From Hyphomicrobiales bacterium (lineage in GTDB: Bacteria > Pseudomonadota > Alphaproteobacteria > Rhizobiales > Aestuariivirgaceae): a stretch of DNA of 61,169 nt. The stretch covers positions 1 through 61,169 of the forward strand of contig JALXCV010000072.1 of NCBI GenBank assembly GCA_026990765.1, given 5' to 3'. Of this stretch, positions 9,857-17,524 are shown piece by piece. Made by a program: the position numbers and the translations under genes. Below the pieces are notes generated by a model that was not told the origin of the DNA, made no database searches, and was given only the letters and a program-made list of their open reading frames with translations. Each line of letters opens with the position of its first letter. Within the stretch, counting starts at the first letter, position 1.

Positions 9857-10988
9857 GCTTGAAATGCGCTCACGCATCGCCCAGGCCATGCACTTCATTG
9901 ATGAGAAAACTGGCGGTGTGGTGCCACCCCTTTATACATCCACCACTTTTGCCCGCGATGATAATTATGAACCAAGGGCCGGGTACACTTATGCCCGTTA
10001 CAATAACCCGACAGTGTCACAGCTTGAAGGCATTCTGGCCGAACTGGATGGCGGGGCCGATGCCTTGTGCTTTGCCTCAGGGCTTGGGGCGTTTTCCACC
10101 CTGTTTGAGACTGTGCGAACCGGTGCACATATTGCCATTCCGCGTATCATGTATCATGGCGGGCTGGACTGGCTGCTTAACATCTCCAAAAAGCGCAATA
10201 TTGGCTTGAGTTTTTACAAGCCCGGTGATCTGGACAGTTTGCAGGCTGCAATCCAACCGGGCAAGACACAGATAGTATGGGTTGAAACCCCGTCCAATCC
10301 AACCTGGGACATTACTGACATAGCAGGGGCTGCCGATATAGCCCACAAGGCAGGCGCAATCTTGGGGGTTGATTCCACCTGCGCCCCGCCAACCACCACC
10401 AGGGCCTTGTCATATGGCGCCGATGTGGTTTTTCATTCTGCCACCAAATATCTCAACGGTCATTCCGACCTGACCGCCGGGGTGCTGGTAGGTGCCCAAA
10501 GGGATGATTTATGGCAGGAAATATGGGCAAACCGCAAATCGCTTGGCTCTATCATTGGCAATTTTGAAGCCTGGCTGTTAATCCGCGGGCTGCGCACCCT
10601 GTTCATCCGGTTTGATGCTGCCAGCCGCAATGCCATGCAGATTGCCGAACATTTTGAAGGCCATGACAGGCTGGAAAAAGTACTCTATCCCGGCCTTGCC
10701 AGCCATCCCGGCCATGAACTGGCAGCCCGCCAGATGACCGGCGGCTTTGGCGGCATGATGAGCCTGATGGTAAAAGCTGATGAGGCAGGCGCGCGCCAGA
10801 TAACCTCTAACCTCAAACTTTTCCTGCCTGCCACCTCGCTAGGCGGTGCGGAAAGTCTGGCCGAACACCGCAAGACCGTGGAAGGTCCAAATTCAGCAGT
10901 GCCGGATAATCTGATAAGGCTGTCAGTGGGGATTGAAGATGCCGGTGACCTGATAGCCGATATTGAACAGGCACTTGCATCTGCCTGA
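9849..10988 (+). CDS. metC: Cystathionine beta-lyase-like PLP enzyme (Cys/Met metabolism family)
   Basis: A 379-residue trans-sulfuration family enzyme. Family marks include TGGVVPPLYTSTTF at the N-terminus, YTYARYNNPT near 40, a PLP-phosphate loop CFASGLGAFST near 73, WVETPSNPTWDI near 145, and the Schiff-base lysine in HSATKYLNGHSD near residue 200. Most similar in feel to alphaproteobacterial cystathionine beta-lyases, but gamma-lyase or O-acyl-homoserine sulfhydrylase activity cannot be excluded, so the symbol is tentative. It overlaps the SDR gene by 8 nt. Confidence 0.8.
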   Translation: MSKLEMRSRIAQAMHFIDEKTGGVVPPLYTSTTFARDDNYEPRAGYTYARYNNPTVSQLEGILAELDGGADALCFASGLGAFSTLFETVRTGAHIAIPRIMYHGGLDWLLNISKKRNIGLSFYKPGDLDSLQAAIQPGKTQIVWVETPSNPTWDITDIAGAADIAHKAGAILGVDSTCAPPTTTRALSYGADVVFHSATKYLNGHSDLTAGVLVGAQRDDLWQEIWANRKSLGSIIGNFEAWLLIRGLRTLFIRFDAASRNAMQIAEHFEGHDRLEKVLYPGLASHPGHELAARQMTGGFGGMMSLMVKADEAGARQITSNLKLFLPATSLGGAESLAEHRKTVEGPNSAVPDNLIRLSVGIEDAGDLIADIEQALASA

Positions 10989-11101
10989 AAACTTTATCCA
11001 CAATCAGTGACAAGACCAAGATCAACTTTACAAATAAAATGATAAACTGATAGGGTGCTTTACTGATGCCACAAGAAGCATCTATCATGGAGGAAGAATT
11101 A

Positions 11102-12100
11102 ATGAAACGAATAACCATACTGGCTGCAGCTGCAATATTTGCTATTTCAGCAACATATGCACAAGCAGCATCCAAGGACTATATTTTGAATACAGCCTCG
11201 ACAGGCGGGACCTATCATCCTGTCGGCACTGCTATTTCAACCTTGTCCAAAATCAAGCTTTTGCCAAAGAAAAAATTCAGCCTGACGGCTGTTAATTCTG
11301 CTGGTTCTGGGGCCAATGTTCAGGCTCTTGGTTCCGGCACTGCCGATTTTGCCATTTTGCAGGGACTGTTCGGGTACTATGCCGCTTCCGGCACCGGCCC
11401 GGTATCAGCACCACAAAAGAACATTCGTTCAGTAACAATGCTGTGGCAGAATGTTGAACAGTTCATACTGGCAAATTCCAAGGTCAAATCAGGAACTGTT
11501 GCTGATCTGAAAGCCGTGACCGGCAGCCCGATGGCCATGGGCAAACAGAACTCCGGCACCATTGGTTCAAACAGCGTGTTGCTGTCCGGTCTTGGTATCA
11601 ATATCAAAACCGACTACAAGCTGATCTATGCTGGGTATGGCCCGTCTGCCGATGCACTTGCCAATGGTCAGGCGATTGGTGCCGGTATGCCATCTGGTCC
11701 GCCCACAGGAGCCATCACCAAGCTTATGGCGGCAAATTCAGGCAAATTCACCATCCTTGATGTAACAGATGAACAGGCAAAAGCCATGGATGGCGGTCGC
11801 AAGCTCTGGGTGCCTTACACTATTAAAGCTGGTACTTATCCAGGCCAGACCAAAGACATCAAGACCATTGCCCAGCCAAACTTCCTGGCCGTTAATGCCA
11901 GCGTCAATGAAGAACATGTATATCTGTTGACCAAGGCAATATATGAAAATCTGGGATTCTTGTCGGCCATTCATCCGGCAACCAAAGTAATGGCTGTAAA
12001 AAAGGCCATGGCTGGCCTGCCTGTACCATTACACCCGGGTGCTGCTCGTTATTACAAAGAGATCGGGCTTGAAATACCAGCTCATCTGATAGCCAAATAA
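11102..12100 (+). CDS. TAXI-family TRAP transporter solute-binding protein
   Basis: Periplasmic binding protein (332 aa) of the TAXI class of TRAP transporters. A signal peptide (MKRITILAAAAIFAISATYA then QAAS) is followed by YILNTASTGGTYHPVGTAIS, the family's ligand-binding start, with AGSGANVQALGSGTADFAILQG near 70. ATG 11102 is preceded by a strong GGAGGAA (11089-11095); the longer frame from 11066 lacks this. The fused membrane component follows 75 bp later behind a perfect hairpin. TAXI ligands known elsewhere include glutamate and other dicarboxylates; the ligand here is not predictable. Confidence 0.92.
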   Translation: MKRITILAAAAIFAISATYAQAASKDYILNTASTGGTYHPVGTAISTLSKIKLLPKKKFSLTAVNSAGSGANVQALGSGTADFAILQGLFGYYAASGTGPVSAPQKNIRSVTMLWQNVEQFILANSKVKSGTVADLKAVTGSPMAMGKQNSGTIGSNSVLLSGLGINIKTDYKLIYAGYGPSADALANGQAIGAGMPSGPPTGAITKLMAANSGKFTILDVTDEQAKAMDGGRKLWVPYTIKAGTYPGQTKDIKTIAQPNFLAVNASVNEEHVYLLTKAIYENLGFLSAIHPATKVMAVKKAMAGLPVPLHPGAARYYKEIGLEIPAHLIAK

Positions 12101-12125
12101 TCAGGCTGACTGTTAGCATTGTTTC

Positions 12126-12153
12126 AGGTGCGAAAGAATTTTCTTTCGCACCT
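12126..12153 (+). terminator. Perfect intercistronic hairpin between TRAP binding protein and permease
   Basis: AGGTGCGAAAGAA (12126-12138) and TTCTTTCGCACCT (12141-12153) are perfect inverted repeats; with a realistic loop of six the stem is 11 bp. No T run follows, and the next gene is co-directional, so it is more likely a 3' stabiliser of the binding-protein mRNA or a partial terminator that keeps permease expression lower. It also rules out the long permease frame that would start at TTG 12119. Confidence 0.75.
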
Positions 12154-12175
12154 ATCTGATTATATGGTGGTGGCA

Positions 12176-14386
12176 ATGAGCAGTAATACCGATACTGATA
12201 TGGCGGGCCATGGGCAAAACAATCGCAATGTTTGGCTGTCCCCTATCGACAGCAACGCTGGAATTATCCAGAAACTGATTGTTGTGTTTGCAGCAGGTTT
12301 TGCAATCTGGCATATTTTGACAAATGTTTATCTGGTTGAACCAGGGCTTTGGCAAAACGCAATCCATTTTGCCGGCTTCGCCTTTCTGGCGTCTGCAACC
12401 ATCAGCCCGTTTGGCAAATATGCCGGCAAGAAATATGCTATCGCCTTTGACATCACCTATGGCCTGCTGGTTGCAGCAGCAGCACTGTGGGTGGCTGGGG
12501 CTGAAAATGGCATTTATGAAAGAACCCTGGCTGTAACCGGTCAGTCATGGCAGTTTACCTGGGTAGACTGGGCCGCGGGATTCCTGTTGCTGTTTGCTGC
12601 ACTTGACCTGTCACGCCGGGTTTCCGGCATGGTCATTCCGGTTCTAATCATATTGTCATTGTCATATATCCTGTTTCTGGGTTCATATCTGCCAGGTGTG
12701 TTTCGAGCAGCCAGCCTGCCGATGAATGATGTGATGTTTCGCACCCTGTTTAATGATGAAGGCATGTTTGGCATTCTGGCCAGCATCTCATCAACCAACA
12801 TCACCTTGTTCATGATTTTTGGCGGGTTTCTGGTGGCATCAGGCGCCAGTGACTTTGTAATTGAAATTTCAAAAGTCATAGCCGGGCGGGTTCGTGGCGG
12901 CGCAGCTTTTGTCGCGGTGCTGTCTTCAGCTCTCACTGGCACAATCAGCGGATCAGCAATCGCCAATACAGCCTCAACCGGTGTCATTACCATCCCGTTG
13001 ATGAAATCCAACGGGTTTCGCGCCAAATTTGCAGCCGGTGTTGAAGCTGCCGCATCGACCGGGGGGCAGTTAATGCCGCCAATCATGGGAGCCGGTGCAT
13101 TTGTCATGGCAAGCTATACATCAATCCCATATTCTGCCATTGTATCAGTTTCTGTCATGCCGGCTATTTTATACTTCCTGTCCGTGGCTTTTATAGTCCG
13201 CATTGAAGCGGTTAAATATCAGGTTGGAGAAAATCTCGACCTGAAGGTTGATTATGGCAAGCTGGTGTCTGGAGGCTTGACCTTTATACTGCCACTTACC
13301 GTCATGATCTGGCTGTTAATGACAGGCGTTACTCCAAGCTTTGCAGCTTCATGGGCAATTGCTGCCTTGATTATAGTGTCATGGGCAACAACAATAATTG
13401 CAAGATTTACCAGAGGTTCCAGCTTTCAGCCGATCACCATGGGGCCATCAAAAATCATTGAGGCACTGCTATTGGGGATCAAGGCTTCAATCATGACCGG
13501 TATCTTGCTGGTATCAATCGGCATAATGAATAATGCCATTGTAACCAGTGGCATTGGCAACGGGTTTTCACTGATGATTGCCAACTGGTCGCAAGGATCG
13601 GTAATTGTAGCAATATTGCTGATCGGGCTGGCTTCGCTGGTTTTGGGAATGGGGCTTCCGGTTACTGCAGCCTATATCATTCTGGCAATTCTAACCGCCC
13701 CTGCCCTTGCCGGTATTCTTGCTGATACAATCATTGTTGACCAGTTGGTTCAGGGTATTTCCGATCCGGTAAAATCTGCAATGTTTGCGATGGTGGATAG
13801 TCCATATGTTGCAAAAGTTGCAACCGGCATGACCCGACCAGAAGCAATTGCCCTGATGGATTCCATGCCGTTTGAGCTGGCAATCACCATCAGGCCGTTA
13901 CTGATTGATCCGGCAATGCAGACAACTTTCCTTTTAACCGCCCATCTGATCATATTCTGGCTCAGTCAGGACAGCAATGTAACCCCGCCCGTATGTCTGG
14001 CCGCATTTGCAGCTGCTGGAATAGCAGGTTCAAAACCAATGGCAACCGGGTTTCAGTCCTGGAAAATTGCAAAAGGTCTTTATATCGTACCATTGATGTT
14101 TGCTTATACCCCACTGATCTCGGGACAATGGTATGAGGTCCTGCAAATCGGTATATTTGCCCTGTTTGGAATATATGCGATAAACGCAATAATCCAGAAC
14201 TATGCAGAAGGCCCGCTTGGTTACCCGCTGATAGCTTTACTCGCCATCGGTATCATCGGCGCCTTCTGGCCATTAAATCTTCTGGTGAATATTGGCGGTG
14301 CAATTCTGATTTCATTCGTTATTGCAGCATCTTCCCGCAAACTGAAAAATCAGGCCAGTCAGAAAAGCGGTGATAACAAGGTTTAG
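12176..14386 (+). CDS. TRAP transporter fused permease (DctQ-DctM type)
   Basis: Integral membrane protein of about 736 aa in which the small DctQ-like and large DctM-like TRAP subunits are joined, the form paired with TAXI binding proteins. Many hydrophobic segments run along the whole length. Conserved DctM features include GTISGSAIANTASTGVITIPLM near residue 260 and AAASTGGQLMPPIMGAGAF near 295, then LGMGLPVTAAYIILA near 490. It drives uptake with an ion gradient, usually sodium. ATG 12176 follows ggtgg; an ATG at 12164 is an alternative. It ends the operon; a weak hairpin follows at 14400. Confidence 0.93.
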   Translation: MSSNTDTDMAGHGQNNRNVWLSPIDSNAGIIQKLIVVFAAGFAIWHILTNVYLVEPGLWQNAIHFAGFAFLASATISPFGKYAGKKYAIAFDITYGLLVAAAALWVAGAENGIYERTLAVTGQSWQFTWVDWAAGFLLLFAALDLSRRVSGMVIPVLIILSLSYILFLGSYLPGVFRAASLPMNDVMFRTLFNDEGMFGILASISSTNITLFMIFGGFLVASGASDFVIEISKVIAGRVRGGAAFVAVLSSALTGTISGSAIANTASTGVITIPLMKSNGFRAKFAAGVEAAASTGGQLMPPIMGAGAFVMASYTSIPYSAIVSVSVMPAILYFLSVAFIVRIEAVKYQVGENLDLKVDYGKLVSGGLTFILPLTVMIWLLMTGVTPSFAASWAIAALIIVSWATTIIARFTRGSSFQPITMGPSKIIEALLLGIKASIMTGILLVSIGIMNNAIVTSGIGNGFSLMIANWSQGSVIVAILLIGLASLVLGMGLPVTAAYIILAILTAPALAGILADTIIVDQLVQGISDPVKSAMFAMVDSPYVAKVATGMTRPEAIALMDSMPFELAITIRPLLIDPAMQTTFLLTAHLIIFWLSQDSNVTPPVCLAAFAAAGIAGSKPMATGFQSWKIAKGLYIVPLMFAYTPLISGQWYEVLQIGIFALFGIYAINAIIQNYAEGPLGYPLIALLAIGIIGAFWPLNLLVNIGGAILISFVIAASSRKLKNQASQKSGDNKV

Positions 14387-14399
14387 AACGAGTTGACTT

Positions 14400-14421
14400 G
14401 CCCGATGGTGTCATCACGGGC
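14400..14421 (+). terminator. Imperfect hairpin after the TRAP operon
   Basis: GCCCG (14400-14404) pairs with CGGGC (14417-14421), extended by ATG/CAT with a 2-nt bulge around a GTGT loop. No T tract follows. It lies 13 bp after the permease stop, so a termination role is plausible but unproven. Confidence 0.35.
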
Positions 14422-14539
14422 GATCCAGTCAGTTCAAAACCTTGCACGCGTTGCTTGTACAGGCAGGTCATAGCCCGCTTGTCATATTATCAGATATTGA
14501 TGCACATCTTCCCCATCCAAATTTTTCTTAAAAAAAAGA

Positions 14540-14574
14540 TTGCTAAAGCATTGCTGATATATATACTTTAGCAA
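14540..14574 (+). promoter_or_regulatory. Inverted-repeat operator/promoter of the toxin-antitoxin pair
   Basis: TTGCTAAAG (14540-14548) and CTTTAGCAA (14566-14574) form a perfect 9-bp inverted repeat with a 17-bp AT-rich centre containing TATATATA, which could be the -10 element. The right arm touches the A of the toxin ATG (14574). The placement fits autorepression by the ribbon-helix-helix-like antitoxin. No Shine-Dalgarno sequence precedes the toxin ATG. Confidence 0.6.
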
Positions 14575-14867
14575 TGGACTATGGGAAGATATATTGGAAT
14601 CCTGACAAAAACCATCTTTTGCGAGAAACACGAGGGCTGAGTTTTGAGGATGTTGAGAGTGCTATTGAACAAAACAATGTACTTGATGACTATCCTCACC
14701 CGGACACAGAGCACTATCCGCATCAGCGAATTATGGTGGTGAATATCCAGGGATATGCCTGTATCGTTCCGTATGTTCTTGAAGATAACGGTATATTCTT
14801 AAAAACCGTATATCCTTCTCGCAAGGCTACTTCATTATTTCTGACGCAGGATGAACATGACCAATAA
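14574..14867 (+). CDS. BrnT-like toxin of a type II toxin-antitoxin pair
   Basis: A 97-residue protein. The start YGKIYWNPDKNHLLRETRGLSFEDVESAI follows the BrnT layout (W-[ND]-P-x-K ... G-[VL]-S-F-E), and FLKTVYPSRKAT near the end resembles the RIISARKA motif of BrnT RNases, but the middle differs, so this is a divergent subfamily. Known relatives act as ribonucleases blocked by the partner antitoxin; activity here is inference. The reading frame has no Shine-Dalgarno and begins within the inverted repeat, so leaderless translation is possible. It overlaps the antitoxin by 11 nt. The region is visibly more AT-rich than its surroundings, suggesting acquisition. Confidence 0.75.
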   Translation: MDYGKIYWNPDKNHLLRETRGLSFEDVESAIEQNNVLDDYPHPDTEHYPHQRIMVVNIQGYACIVPYVLEDNGIFLKTVYPSRKATSLFLTQDEHDQ

Positions 14868-15174
14868 ACCAAACATACCACTCGACCCGCCCTATATTGA
14901 TAATGAAGAGCGTCAAATAATGGAAAGCCTTGATGCAGCTATGGATCGTGGAGCAATACGACCGAAATCCGCTGAAGAGGTGGCAGAAATCAATGCCCAC
15001 TGGCAAAGGGTTCTGCAACAAAGTACAAAGCGCAAAGCGATAACGCTTCGCCTTCAAAATCGTGACTTGAGCATGTTGAAGACCATGGCAAAGCGCAAAG
15101 GCATTCCTTATCAAACACTCGTGACCTCTATTCTTCATCAATATGTTAATGGAGATGTTATCGAACGCAAGTGA
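14857..15174 (+). CDS. CopG/BrnA-like antitoxin
   Basis: A 105-residue protein. The C-terminal segment KAITLRLQNRDLSMLKTMAK (then RKGIPYQTLVTSILHQYV) fits a ribbon-helix-helix DNA-binding fold: a short beta strand with alternating residues, then two helices. The acidic N-terminal half (YIDNEERQIMESLDAAMDRG) probably binds the toxin. ATG 14857 is favoured over 14851 because AGG (14848-14850) is then at a workable distance. It overlaps the toxin gene, the gene order being toxin first, as in brnTA. It probably represses the inverted-repeat promoter at 14540-14574. Confidence 0.75.
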   Translation: MTNKPNIPLDPPYIDNEERQIMESLDAAMDRGAIRPKSAEEVAEINAHWQRVLQQSTKRKAITLRLQNRDLSMLKTMAKRKGIPYQTLVTSILHQYVNGDVIERK

Positions 15175-15203
15175 GGGAATATATCAGGATCAAGAGAGTG
15201 GTT

Positions 15204-15641
15204 TCAAAGCGACCCGGTTTCAACTTGGCGGGCATAGTCATTATCAACGATGATATAGCCAACCGGCCATAAGGACAGGCCGGCAAGTTTCAGATGGGCC
15301 CATGCGAAAGGTAGGCCGATGATGGTAACGGCCAGTAAAACTGCGGTTACAATATGGATCAGTGCCAGCCACCAGCCAGCCACGACCAGCCAGATGATAT
15401 TACCGATGGTTCCCAAAGGACCGGTGCCAAAATCCTCCTGACCGGTAATCATATCGCGCCTGACAGCCTTGCGGCCAAAGGGCAGGAATGAGTAGATAGC
15501 TATATTGAAAGATGCTCTTGCCCATGGAAGTCCTATGATGGTCAGTGCCATGATCAATCCGGCAATCAACCAGCCAATACCGCTCCAGATGCCTCCAAAG
15601 ACAAGCCATAATATGTTGAGTATGAAGCTGGTAAATGACAT
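15204..15641 (-). CDS. yccF: YccF domain-containing inner-membrane protein
   Basis: A 145-residue membrane protein with two YccF-type repeats: NILWLVFGGIWSGIGWLIAGLIMALTIIGLPWA in the first half and NIIWLVVAGWWLALIHIVTAVLLAVTIIGLPFA in the second, each with the conserved TIIGLP[WF]A ending. Four hydrophobic segments are visible. Function in the cell is not established. It is isolated, convergent with the toxin-antitoxin pair (29 bp) and divergent from the HMA protein gene. Confidence 0.9.
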   Translation of the reverse strand: MSFTSFILNILWLVFGGIWSGIGWLIAGLIMALTIIGLPWARASFNIAIYSFLPFGRKAVRRDMITGQEDFGTGPLGTIGNIIWLVVAGWWLALIHIVTAVLLAVTIIGLPFAWAHLKLAGLSLWPVGYIIVDNDYARQVETGSL

Positions 15642-15876
15642 GAGAATAATCCAGATTTCAGGTTATTGTGATTGCTGAACGCTGTTGAACCTGATCTGTC
15701 ATATAATGAGTGGCATGCTGTATTTCCAGATGCTGTGGTATTATCGACCAGACAAACCCTCAATCACACTTGCCATATTTGACATCAGCAATCATGGAAA
15801 ACTCCAAAACATCTTGAAAAAAACTGTATGGCTCCCCTATTATCTGGCAAAACAAATTCATCAAACGGAGAAAAAC

Positions 15877-16083
15877 ATGACAGATTTGCATTTCAACATT
15901 GATGGTATGAGCTGTGGCGGCTGTTCCAGCGGCTTGACGAAATTGCTGGAAGCAGCACCGGGGGTTAGTGCGGTTTCGGTTAGCCATGAAGATAATAGTG
16001 GTGATGTAACCATTGATGAGACAACAACCAGCCGCGATGCCATTGTGGCCATTATCGAAAAGGCCGGTTACGAGGTTTCCTGA
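15877..16083 (+). CDS. Heavy-metal-associated (HMA) domain protein, CopZ-like
   Basis: A 68-residue single HMA domain with the metal-binding motif MSCGGC (M-x-C-x2-C) near residues 10-15, followed by the beta-alpha-beta pattern VSAVSVSHEDNSGDVTID and KAGYEVS at the end. Such proteins carry Cu(I), sometimes Zn, to P-type ATPases or regulators; no such ATPase lies in this window. ATG 15877 has cggag seven nt upstream; longer frames from 15685 add a tail unlike the family. It converges on hemN across 26 bp. Confidence 0.88.
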   Translation: MTDLHFNIDGMSCGGCSSGLTKLLEAAPGVSAVSVSHEDNSGDVTIDETTTSRDAIVAIIEKAGYEVS

Positions 16084-16109
16084 GTTGTTTTAGCCGGTCT
16101 TGATTGCTG

Positions 16110-17462
16110 CTAAACCGCCTTGGCGTGGCGGTTGGGGGATTCGACATAATGGGCATCAAAGGCTCTGGCTACGCTTCTGACAAACAAATGGCGGCTTTCA
16201 GGAATTGTCACCTGATTACCCTTGATCACTGCCATGCCGTCTGATTCCAGCTGTTTCAGCCGTTCAAAGGCTTCTATCAGTTCACCTTTTGAAAAGCCGT
16301 GAGATTCGGCTATGGCCACCGGATCAACTGTAAAATAGCACATCAGTTTTTCGATAATCTCGGCCCGCATATGGTCTTCAGCGGTTTTCTCAAGCCCGCG
16401 ATTGATCGGGATATTGCCTGCTTCAATTGCATTGCCCCAACTTAGCGTATCACGCTCGCCCTGGGCAAATCCTTGCGGGAATTCACTGATCGAGGAGACA
16501 CCAAAACCGATCAGCGCATCAGCGGCATCGACCGTATAGCCCTGAAAATTGCGCCGCAATGTCCGGTTTTGTGCAGCATCAGCCATATTGTCTTCAGGCA
16601 GGACAAAGTGGTCCAGCCCGATGGCTATATAGCCTTCTTCTACCAGAGTTTCGGTAATGGCAATGGTCTGTTGATAACGTTCAGAAACGCCGGGCAGATC
16701 TTCATCCCTGATCATTTTCATATGGCGTTTGAACCATGGCACATGGGCATAGCCAAACACCGCAATTCTGGACGGTTTAAGCTTTGCCGTCAGATGGGCG
16801 GTTTCGATAACGCTGTCGAGCGTCTGGCCAGGAAGACCATAAATCAGGTCGAAATTGATGGCATTAATGCCAGCATCTCGCAAATCATTCATACATTGTT
16901 CAACCTGCTCAAATGGCTGAATGCGGTTGATCTTTTCCTGCACAGTGCGATCAAAATCCTGCACGCCAAAGCTGGCGCGGTTAAAGCCCATTGAAACCAG
17001 ATCAGCACCGGCCTGACGCGAAAATGTACGCGGGTCCATTTCAATGGCAACTTCCCCCCCATCGGCAAGTCCCAAATGGGTATCAATAGCCCTGACTATG
17101 CGCTCAATATCGGCTGATTTCAGATAGGTCGGAGTACCGCCACCAAAATGCAGATGTTCCACCCTGCCCTTTTTGCCACCAACATGGGATGAAGTTTCGG
17201 CAATTTCCCTTACTAAAAGATCAGTATACTGAGCAGCTCGGTCATAGGAGTTGGGCACCGACATGTGACAGCCGCAATACCAGCACAGCTTTTCACAAAA
17301 CGGTACATGCACATAGGCTGACAGGCTCTTATCATCATCAAGTTCGCCCAACCAGCGTTTGACGGTCTCTTGAGGAAAGTCACTGGCAAACTGCACAGCG
17401 GTTGGATAGCTGGTGTAGCGTGGCACATCGGCCATGGCATATTTTAATAAAACAGGGTCCAT
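16110..17462 (-). CDS. hemN: Oxygen-independent coproporphyrinogen III oxidase
   Basis: Radical SAM enzyme (450 aa) that converts coproporphyrinogen III to protoporphyrinogen IX without oxygen in haem synthesis. The FeS/SAM motif is C56-x3-C60-x2-C63, followed by the HemN-specific C65. HFGGGTPTYL near 108 and DPRTFSRQ near 145 are typical, as is the start PRYTSYPTA. HemN proper (not the HemW/radical chaperone type) is supported by length and this N-terminus. A degenerate FNR-type box lies 36-49 bp upstream (separate entry). Confidence 0.95.
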   Translation of the reverse strand: MDPVLLKYAMADVPRYTSYPTAVQFASDFPQETVKRWLGELDDDKSLSAYVHVPFCEKLCWYCGCHMSVPNSYDRAAQYTDLLVREIAETSSHVGGKKGRVEHLHFGGGTPTYLKSADIERIVRAIDTHLGLADGGEVAIEMDPRTFSRQAGADLVSMGFNRASFGVQDFDRTVQEKINRIQPFEQVEQCMNDLRDAGINAINFDLIYGLPGQTLDSVIETAHLTAKLKPSRIAVFGYAHVPWFKRHMKMIRDEDLPGVSERYQQTIAITETLVEEGYIAIGLDHFVLPEDNMADAAQNRTLRRNFQGYTVDAADALIGFGVSSISEFPQGFAQGERDTLSWGNAIEAGNIPINRGLEKTAEDHMRAEIIEKLMCYFTVDPVAIAESHGFSKGELIEAFERLKQLESDGMAVIKGNQVTIPESRHLFVRSVARAFDAHYVESPNRHAKAV

Positions 17463-17497
17463 AAGATGTCTGTTATCCTGAAACTGGTTGGCAAGCC

Positions 17498-17511
17498 TTG
17501 ACTTTGAACAA
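17498..17511 (-). promoter_or_regulatory. Possible FNR-type box upstream of hemN
   Basis: On the minus strand TTGTT-CAAA-GTCAA matches 8 of 10 fixed positions of the FNR consensus TTGAT-N4-ATCAA. It lies upstream of hemN, a common FNR/FnrN target in alphaproteobacteria. A TATAAT (17513-17518, minus) lies just upstream of the box, which would put the box downstream of that -10, so positioning for activation is not clear. Confidence 0.35.
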
Positions 17512-17524
17512 TATTATAGCTGAA

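Noticed and set aside
12119-12175. Upstream extension of the TRAP permease from TTG 12119
   Set aside because: It would run through the perfect hairpin at 12126-12153; ATG 12176 is more plausible.
12541-13107. Minus-strand frame of 188 codons inside the TRAP permease gene
   Set aside because: Antisense of a hydrophobic coding region with strong codon bias; the plus-strand frame has clear TRAP motifs.
14387-14573. Attachment site or integrated element remnant before the toxin-antitoxin pair
   Set aside because: No tRNA, integrase or matching direct repeat found; only a weak hairpin and the AT-rich promoter region.
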